Positions 47,394 to 52,199 of a stretch of DNA of 52,199 nt are shown piece by piece (position 1 is the first letter of the stretch; every line of letters starts with the position of its first letter). The stretch covers positions 1-52,199 of the forward strand of contig JASLMY010000007.1 of NCBI GenBank assembly GCA_030746295.1, in the 5' to 3' direction. The translations under genes and the position numbers were made by a program. Source of the DNA: Alphaproteobacteria bacterium (GTDB lineage: Bacteria > Pseudomonadota > Alphaproteobacteria > GCA-2731375). Under the pieces are notes generated by a model. That model saw only the letters and a program-made list of their open reading frames with translations. It did not search any database and was not told the DNA's origin.

Positions 47394-48767
47394 CTAGTCC
47401 CCCACCGGCGCGCCCAGCAGTTCTGCAAGCTCCGCCACATCTTCAGCATCGCCGAGGCCGTTGAGCGCCTTCCAAAGGCGGTCGACCCGGCCGTCCGAGG
47501 CGACCGAGCCGGCCAGCCCCCGGAACTTGGCTTCCAGCTCCGCCTCGCCGAGCGGTGCCTCGGGATAGCCGCGGGCAATGTCGATCCGCCGCGTCAGCGT
47601 CTCGCCGTCACGCAATGTCAGCGTCAGCTCGCTGGCGTAGTAGTCGGGAAAGAGCGCCTCCAGCTCGCCGTCGTCGGCGATCACCTCTGTCCTTTGCGAC
47701 AGGGAGCGAATGGCCGCGTCGTCCTCGCGCGCGTCGTGGAAGATGTCGCGGACCTCGAGACGGCCGCGGACCGCCGCCACGGGCAGGATGTACTGTGCCG
47801 AGTGGCTCTTCAGCGGGTTGTCGTCGACGCAATGGGCGCCCGAGCGGGGGAAGCGCAAGGTAATGCGATCGATCGCCTCCGCCGACGTCCGGGCCTGCAG
47901 CTCCGACAGCGCATCGAGCGCCGGATGCAGGAAGGCGACGCAAGGGTAGGGCTTGATCGCCAGCTCCATGATCCCCTCGAAGCTCTGGCCCAGGCCCGCG
48001 ACCAGCCGCTCGGGCTCCGGGCTGCGGCTGAAGGCCTTGAAGATCGTGTGGCCGTGATCGAACACGGCCGGCGGGCCGCCAAAGCCGCCGGCCGCGAGCA
48101 GTGCGGCGGTGACGCCGTTGCGGGCTGCCAGGCCCATCTGGAAGGGGCGGGCGTTCTCGCTCTCGTCGCTCTCCCAGGCCATCAGGCCGGAGGCCTGACA
48201 GGCGGCGAGGCCGAACGCGCGACCTACGGCTTCTCTATCGAGGTCCAGCAGCCGGGCCGTTGCCGCGGTGGCACCAAAGGCGCCGCAGACGGCCGAGGGG
48301 TGGAAACCGAGCGCGTATTGTGCCGCCGGTCCCAGCGCCATCGAGACCCGGTACTCGACCTCGGCACCCAGGGCCACCGCCACCAAGAGCTCGCGCCCGC
48401 CGGCACCCGTCTTCTCCGCCACCGCCAAGGCCGTCGGCAGCAGCACCGCGATCGGGTGCAGGATGCCTTCGGGGTGGTGCGGCTCCACATCGCAGGCATA
48501 GCCCATGGTGCCGTTCGCGAGCGCCGCCGTGACCGCATCGGTCTTGAAGCCGTGGCCGACCACGCTCGCTTCCGGCTTGCCGCCGACCTCGCGGGCGAAT
48601 GCGGCGATCCGTCGCCCGGTGGTGAACTCAGGGTTCGCGGCCGCCAGCAGCGCCCCAGCGCCGTCCCGCACCACCTGGCGGGTCCGGGCCAGCACCTCGT
48701 CGGGCAGCGCTTCCGGCCGCAGCGCGGCGACGAACGCGGCCAGGGCCTCGGTCAGCGGCGCCGTCAC
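47394..48767 (-). CDS. MmgE/PrpD family protein (copy 2)
   Basis: 457 residues. Family members dehydrate, epimerise or decarboxylate tri/dicarboxylates. Landmarks: AALANGTMGYACDVEPHHPEGILHPIAVLLPTALAVAE, LGFHPSAVCGAFGATAATARLLDLD, LAIKPYPCVAFLHPALDALSELQ. The Asp-His-rich H-x-H-P-x-G motif reads EPHHPEGILHP. It is clearly divergent from copy 1 (23398). Start overlaps the stop of the upstream SDR by four bases (ATGA). Lies between that SDR and the AspDH gene. Confidence 0.86.
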   Translation of the reverse strand: MTAPLTEALAAFVAALRPEALPDEVLARTRQVVRDGAGALLAAANPEFTTGRRIAAFAREVGGKPEASVVGHGFKTDAVTAALANGTMGYACDVEPHHPEGILHPIAVLLPTALAVAEKTGAGGRELLVAVALGAEVEYRVSMALGPAAQYALGFHPSAVCGAFGATAATARLLDLDREAVGRAFGLAACQASGLMAWESDESENARPFQMGLAARNGVTAALLAAGGFGGPPAVFDHGHTIFKAFSRSPEPERLVAGLGQSFEGIMELAIKPYPCVAFLHPALDALSELQARTSAEAIDRITLRFPRSGAHCVDDNPLKSHSAQYILPVAAVRGRLEVRDIFHDAREDDAAIRSLSQRTEVIADDGELEALFPDYYASELTLTLRDGETLTRRIDIARGYPEAPLGEAELEAKFRGLAGSVASDGRVDRLWKALNGLGDAEDVAELAELLGAPVGD

Positions 48768-49522
48768 AGCGTCAGGCCGCCGTCGACGTGGATCAGTTGT
48801 CCGGTGATGTAGGCGGCCTCCTCCGACAACAGGAACTGAATCGTGGCGGCGACCTCGTCGGGCAGGCCCAGCCGGCCGAGCGGGATCAGCGACAGGGCCT
48901 CGTCCCAGCCGCCGGACTTGAGCGAGGAGTGGGTGCCCGCGTCCTTGCGGATGAAGCCCGGGACGATGCAGTTGACGGTGATGCTGTGGGGCGCCAACTG
49001 GGCCGCCAACGACTTCGCCAGGCCCTCGACGCCGGCCTTCGCCGCCGCCGAGGCGGGCGCGTGTCTTCCCTTGAGACGGAAGACGTGCGCGAGGAACGTG
49101 CTCGTCGTCACGATCCGGCCCCGGCGCGAGTCTTTCAACAGCGGCAGGGCCGCCTGCGTCAATCGAAAGAGAGCGCCGGTCACCGCTTGGTGCGAGGCCT
49201 CGAAATCCGCGTCGGAGATTTCTTCGATCGTCTGCCAGTCGGCATAGCCCGCATTGGAGACGAGGGCATCGAGACCACCGAAGGCGGCCTCGGTCTCCGC
49301 CACCAGGCGGGCCGCCGTTTCCGCCTGCGTGATGTCGCCGAGCAGGGTGACGACCTCCGAGCCGCCGGCCTTGGCGACCGCCGCTACCTCTTCCAGACGC
49401 TCGGCGTTGGCCCGGGTGTGCAGCGCCAGTCGCGTGCTGCCACCGCCCATGCGTCGTGCCAGCGCCGCGCCGATGCCGCTGGCAGCACCGGTGATCAGGA
49501 CGGTTCGCGTCTCGGTGCTCAA
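48764..49522 (-). CDS. Short-chain dehydrogenase/reductase lacking the catalytic Tyr (copy 3)
   Basis: 252 residues from TTG 49522 with a strong GAGGAGG ribosome site; a frame extends to 49681 but overlaps the racemase-like gene. Glycine motif TGAASGIGAALARRM (11-25), DITQAE, NAG at 90-92. The S-Y-K triad fails: Ser S141 (VTTSTFLAH) and Lys K162 are present but residue 158, where Tyr should be, is Ser (PASAAAKAG). C-terminal GFIRKDAG and VDGGLTL are intact. It may be catalytically inactive, or use another residue, or act as a binding protein. Third gene of the seven-gene operon. Confidence 0.85.
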   Translation of the reverse strand: MSTETRTVLITGAASGIGAALARRMGGGSTRLALHTRANAERLEEVAAVAKAGGSEVVTLLGDITQAETAARLVAETEAAFGGLDALVSNAGYADWQTIEEISDADFEASHQAVTGALFRLTQAALPLLKDSRRGRIVTTSTFLAHVFRLKGRHAPASAAAKAGVEGLAKSLAAQLAPHSITVNCIVPGFIRKDAGTHSSLKSGGWDEALSLIPLGRLGLPDEVAATIQFLLSEEAAYITGQLIHVDGGLTL

Positions 49523-49532
49523 CGGCGCCTCC

Positions 49533-50282
49533 TCACATGGCCTGCCGGTCGAAGCCGCGCGGCGCCAGCCCGGCCTGGAACCAGGTGACGAAGCTGTAGA
49601 TCGAATAGACCGGCAGTCCGACGCGGGCCCTAAGAGCGCGGGCATAGGGCACCATGTTGGTGCACTCCAGAAGGATCGCACCGACCTCCGGGTGCCGTGC
49701 CACCATGTCGGCGCCGGTCTCGACGATGTCGGCCTCGGCCAGCGCCACGTTCATCTCCATCTCGTCGTCGATGATGGCGCGGCTGAACTCCCGCCCGCCC
49801 TCGGTGCCGACGACCACCGTGTCCGCCGCCACTCCGGCCGTGGCCAGATGCTCGGGCGTCAGCGAGGCGGCCGAGATGGTCAGAATGCCGACCCGCTTCT
49901 CCGGTGGCAGCAGGCGCTCGATCAGGGGCGCCTGCATCAGCGACGAGGTCGCGACCGGGACACGCAAACGAGCCGCCAGCTCTGCTTGGAAGAGCGAGAG
50001 GAAGCCGCAGGTGGTGGTGATGCCGTCGACGCCGTCGGTGACCAGCTCCTCCGCCGCCTCGACGAAGCGTTCCAACAGGCCATTGGCCTGTTCCGTTACC
50101 ACGCGCTTGGGCGTGGCGCCCGGCACCACTTTGTAGCGGACCGGAAAAGGCCAGGTGAGTGCGTTCCCCATGTCGCCCGGAATGCGGGGAAAGCGGGATT
50201 CCAGCATCAGGATGCCGACCGCGGCGCCGTAGACCGTCTTGCCGCCGACGGCGATTCCCGAGGGCTCGGCGCGGTTGGTCAT
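49533..50282 (-). CDS. Asp/Glu/hydantoin racemase-maleate isomerase superfamily protein
   Basis: 249 residues from ATG 50282; a Met three codons earlier would read MDLMTNR. Two-domain racemase fold with the two catalytic Cys visible: C92 (TTTCGFLSLFQ) and C207 (LLECTNMVPY). Members include aspartate racemase, maleate isomerase and arylmalonate decarboxylase. The first strand VYGAAVGILMLESRFPRIPGDMGN is family-typical. Its ATG overlaps the TPP enzyme's stop (ATGA), so translation is coupled. Substrate unknown, probably a dicarboxylate. Confidence 0.85.
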   Translation of the reverse strand: MTNRAEPSGIAVGGKTVYGAAVGILMLESRFPRIPGDMGNALTWPFPVRYKVVPGATPKRVVTEQANGLLERFVEAAEELVTDGVDGITTTCGFLSLFQAELAARLRVPVATSSLMQAPLIERLLPPEKRVGILTISAASLTPEHLATAGVAADTVVVGTEGGREFSRAIIDDEMEMNVALAEADIVETGADMVARHPEVGAILLECTNMVPYARALRARVGLPVYSIYSFVTWFQAGLAPRGFDRQAM

Positions 50283-51982
50283 GAGATCCATTCGCTGACC
50301 GGCGCATTGGCCTCGTGCAGCGGCTGACAGAGGACGTCGACGAGCGTCGGCCCGCCCGCCTCCAGTGCTGCCGAGAGCGCCGGCTTCAACTCCGCCGGCT
50401 CGGCCACGCGCCAGGCCTTGACGCCGTAGGCCTCGGCGACTTTGGCGTGGTCGGTGACCGAGAAGTCGACCGAGAAGTAGCGCTCGTCGAAACCGGCCCG
50501 CTGGCCCGCCTTGATCCAGCCGAAGACCCCGTTGGAGATCACCACCAGGGTCACCGGCGCCCCCATCCGCACCAGCGTCTCCATCTCGCCCGCCGTGAAG
50601 CCGAACGAGCCATCGCCCATGACGGCAACGCACTTCGCCTGCGGCCGGCCGATATGGGCACCCAGCACGCCCGACAGCGAATAGCCGAGGGCGCCGTGGG
50701 CCCGGTTTGAAATGAAATGCCGGCCGGTTTCGCGGATCTTGTAGTAGCCCGAGAAGTAGGGGCAGGGGGTGCCCGGGTCGGCGACGATGACGGCGTCGTC
50801 CGGCAGCAGCTCCTGTAGCGTCGCGATCAGGCGCTCGGGCCGAATCGGCGTATCGTCGGACGTCGCCAGCGCGTCGAAGGCGGCATACTTCTCGGCCTTG
50901 GCGGCGGCCACGGCGGCGCGGCCGCGGTCCCGCTTCGGCGTCTCGGAGAGCCGGCCCGCGATCTCGGCCCCGAGGGCGGCCAGCGCCAGGCGGGCGTCCG
51001 CGACGATGGCGGCCTCGGTCTCGTAGTTGGCGCCGATGACGCCGGGATCGGAATCGACATGGACGACGCGAACGCCCGTCGCCGGGTGCCGCCAGCGCTC
51101 GGTCGTCACCGAGCCGGCGCGGCAGCCGACGAAGACGACGAGGTCGGCCGCGTCGACCATCGCCCGGGTCGGCATGGTGCCGCCGTTGGAGCCGACGACG
51201 CCGAGGCCCAAGGGATGCTCTTCCGAGATCGCGCCCTGACCGCTGATCGTCGTCGCCACCGGCGCCTCCAGCGCTTCGGCAAGTGCGGCCAGCTCGGCCT
51301 CGGCGCCGGCGATCACGGGGCCGCCGCCGCAGATGAACATCGGCGCCTCGGCCGAGAGGATCGCATTCGCCGCCTTGACGACGTCGTCCGGGTTCGGGCC
51401 CGCGGGATGCGCCGGAAAGTGCCCGTAGGTCTCGTCGCCATGCACCGACTCGGCGTCGACGGTGCCCCGCTGGACGTCGAACGGCAGGCCGATATGAGCC
51501 GCACCCGGGCGGCCGGTGGTCATCTGCCGAAAGGCGGTGCGAATCGCGTCCGGAATGTCCTCCGCCCGGTCGAGGACCGTGTTCCATTTCGTCAGCGGCC
51601 GGAACATCGCCGCCTGGTCCAGCTCGGTCAGCGCGTAGTGGCCGCGGGCGCCGACCGAGATATCGGTGGTGACGGCGAGGATCGGGATCGAGGATTCGTT
51701 GGCCTCCACGACGCCCGGCAGGATGTAGGTGGCGCCGCCGCCCGACGGCCCCTCGCAGACCCCGACTTTGCCGGTGACCCGGGCATAGACGTCGGCCATG
51801 TAGGCAGCCGAGCGTTCGTCCCGGGTCAGGATATGCTTCATGCCGTGGTCGAGGCGGTAGAGAGCGTCGTAGAGCGGCAGCGTGGTATCGCCGCAGAGGC
51901 CGAAGATGTGCCGGACGCCATGGCCTTGCAGCATGCGCACGAAGGCTTCCGCACCGCTCAGTTGGTTGCTCTGTTGGCTCAT
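50279..51982 (-). CDS. Thiamine-diphosphate-dependent enzyme (acetolactate-synthase/benzoylformate-decarboxylase family)
   Basis: 567 residues, a full-length three-domain TPP enzyme. PYR domain with catalytic Glu E56 (TRDERSAAYMADVYARVTGKVG), central FAD/transhydrogenase-like domain (about 190-340; no intact FAD-binding motif is needed), and PP domain with the Mg-diphosphate motif MGDGSFGFTAGEMETL and Asn (VVISNGVFGW) near the C-terminus. First gene of the operon, transcribed leftward, with acnX divergent. It may decarboxylate or ligate a 2-oxoacid; ALS activity is not implied. Confidence 0.9.
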   Translation of the reverse strand: MSQQSNQLSGAEAFVRMLQGHGVRHIFGLCGDTTLPLYDALYRLDHGMKHILTRDERSAAYMADVYARVTGKVGVCEGPSGGGATYILPGVVEANESSIPILAVTTDISVGARGHYALTELDQAAMFRPLTKWNTVLDRAEDIPDAIRTAFRQMTTGRPGAAHIGLPFDVQRGTVDAESVHGDETYGHFPAHPAGPNPDDVVKAANAILSAEAPMFICGGGPVIAGAEAELAALAEALEAPVATTISGQGAISEEHPLGLGVVGSNGGTMPTRAMVDAADLVVFVGCRAGSVTTERWRHPATGVRVVHVDSDPGVIGANYETEAAIVADARLALAALGAEIAGRLSETPKRDRGRAAVAAAKAEKYAAFDALATSDDTPIRPERLIATLQELLPDDAVIVADPGTPCPYFSGYYKIRETGRHFISNRAHGALGYSLSGVLGAHIGRPQAKCVAVMGDGSFGFTAGEMETLVRMGAPVTLVVISNGVFGWIKAGQRAGFDERYFSVDFSVTDHAKVAEAYGVKAWRVAEPAELKPALSAALEAGGPTLVDVLCQPLHEANAPVSEWIS

Positions 51983-52040
51983 CGACCGCTTTCCCGTCTC
52001 TCTTCCCGGCGGCTGCGAGGATAGTCCAAGGCCCCTGGCC

Positions 52041-52073
52041 TTGACTACCGCCGACCCGGTCCCGTGCTAGAGT
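52041..52073 (+). promoter_or_regulatory. Candidate acnX promoter
   Basis: TTGACT (52041-52046) and an extended -10-like TGCTAGAGT (hexamer TAGAGT 52068-52073). The 21-base spacing is longer than ideal, so the assignment is tentative. The ATG at 52082 lies 8 bases after the -10 box, with no ribosome site between, suggesting a leaderless transcript. The gap (51983-52081) also has to serve the divergent TPP gene. Confidence 0.35.
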
Positions 52074-52081
52074 TCGGCCCC

Positions 52082-52199
52082 ATGAAGCTGGAGCGACGAG
52101 ATCGGGAGATGCTGGACGGCGCCCACGGGTCCGCCAAGCAGCGGTCGATGGCGGGCCTCGTGCAGTTGGGCGAGGCCTTCGAGGCGCCGGACCTGGTCG
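52082..52199 (+). CDS. Aconitase X (AcnX) family protein, partial (5' end only)
   Basis: 39 codons from ATG 52082 before the window ends. The N-terminal MKLERRDREMLDGAHG, then SAKQRSMAGLVQLGEAF, matches the start of aconitase X large subunits (MLDGEHGPAVQ... in relatives). AcnX proteins are Fe-S dehydratases, known examples being cis-3-hydroxy-L-proline dehydratase and mevalonate 5-phosphate dehydratase. The identification rests on a short segment, so it is moderately sure. It is divergent from the seven-gene operon and may belong to the same pathway. Confidence 0.6.
   Translation, partial: MKLERRDREMLDGAHGSAKQRSMAGLVQLGEAFEAPDLV

Noticed and set aside
1..52199. CRISPR arrays, integrases, transposases or phage genes
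   Set aside because: No regularly spaced repeats and no matching protein motifs were seen.

Overview
The window looks like chromosomal DNA of a high-GC alphaproteobacterium, probably Rhodospirillales-like. Supporting signs are an RpoH-type sigma factor beside rluD, a DUF6476 gene divergent from rluD, a fused trpE(G) anthranilate synthase with an upstream leader peptide, and two palindromic intergenic repeats of a kind common in that group. The species cannot be named from the sequence. There are no plasmid, phage, CRISPR or transposase genes. The first ~650 bases are visibly poorer in GC and hold a frameshifted gene of foreign appearance.

Layout. 0-5 kb is housekeeping: rpoH and rluD on the minus strand; DUF6476, a JAMM (M67) metallopeptidase and a threonine-aldolase-like enzyme in an overlapping plus-strand operon; then a tRNA-Glu(CTC) with its own promoter. 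5-8 kb carries an AMP-forming acyl/aryl ligase, a CDP-alcohol phosphatidyltransferase-like membrane protein lacking the last motif aspartate, a GST and a VOC-family pseudogene. 8-16.5 kb is mixed: a PilZ protein, several secreted or unknown proteins, RidA, a GNAT enzyme, a MipA/OmpV outer-membrane protein, an alpha/beta hydrolase and a SYLF lipoprotein-like protein. 16.5-26.9 kb holds an FAD-linked D-hydroxyacid dehydrogenase, a palindromic repeat element, Hsp20, a Nit-type amidase, an amidohydrolase/ADP-ribosylglycohydrolase pair, a plus-strand operon of amine/amino-acid oxidase + MmgE/PrpD + NudC, and a YjbQ/SDR pair.

27-52 kb is a catabolic archipelago of five modules. (1) DUF917 + hydantoinase/oxoprolinase + Gfo/Idh/MocA, divergent from AroM, with DUF3237 nearby. 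(2) trpE(G) with a candidate attenuator. (3) A CoA-transferase, a solitary TRAP DctM permease, a two-subunit thiamine-diphosphate decarboxylase and a 3-hydroxyisobutyrate-dehydrogenase-like enzyme. (4) A flavin monooxygenase and an orphan FtsX-like permease. (5) A tightly packed seven-gene minus-strand operon (TPP enzyme, Asp/Glu-racemase-like protein, SDR lacking the catalytic Tyr, MmgE/PrpD, aspartate-dehydrogenase-like protein, carboxymuconolactone-decarboxylase-like protein, SDR), divergent from an aconitase-X gene cut by the right edge.

The most interesting item is module 5: seven enzyme genes with overlapping or near-touching ends plus divergent aconitase X suggest one uncharacterised degradative route, probably for a hydroxylated or amino di/tricarboxylate. 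The substrate is not deducible from sequence. Next in interest are the trpE(G) leader, the repeat element that supplies the stop codon of its upstream gene, and the active-site losses in the CDP-alcohol transferase and in one SDR. Many very long antisense reading frames are GC-driven shadows and are not annotated.
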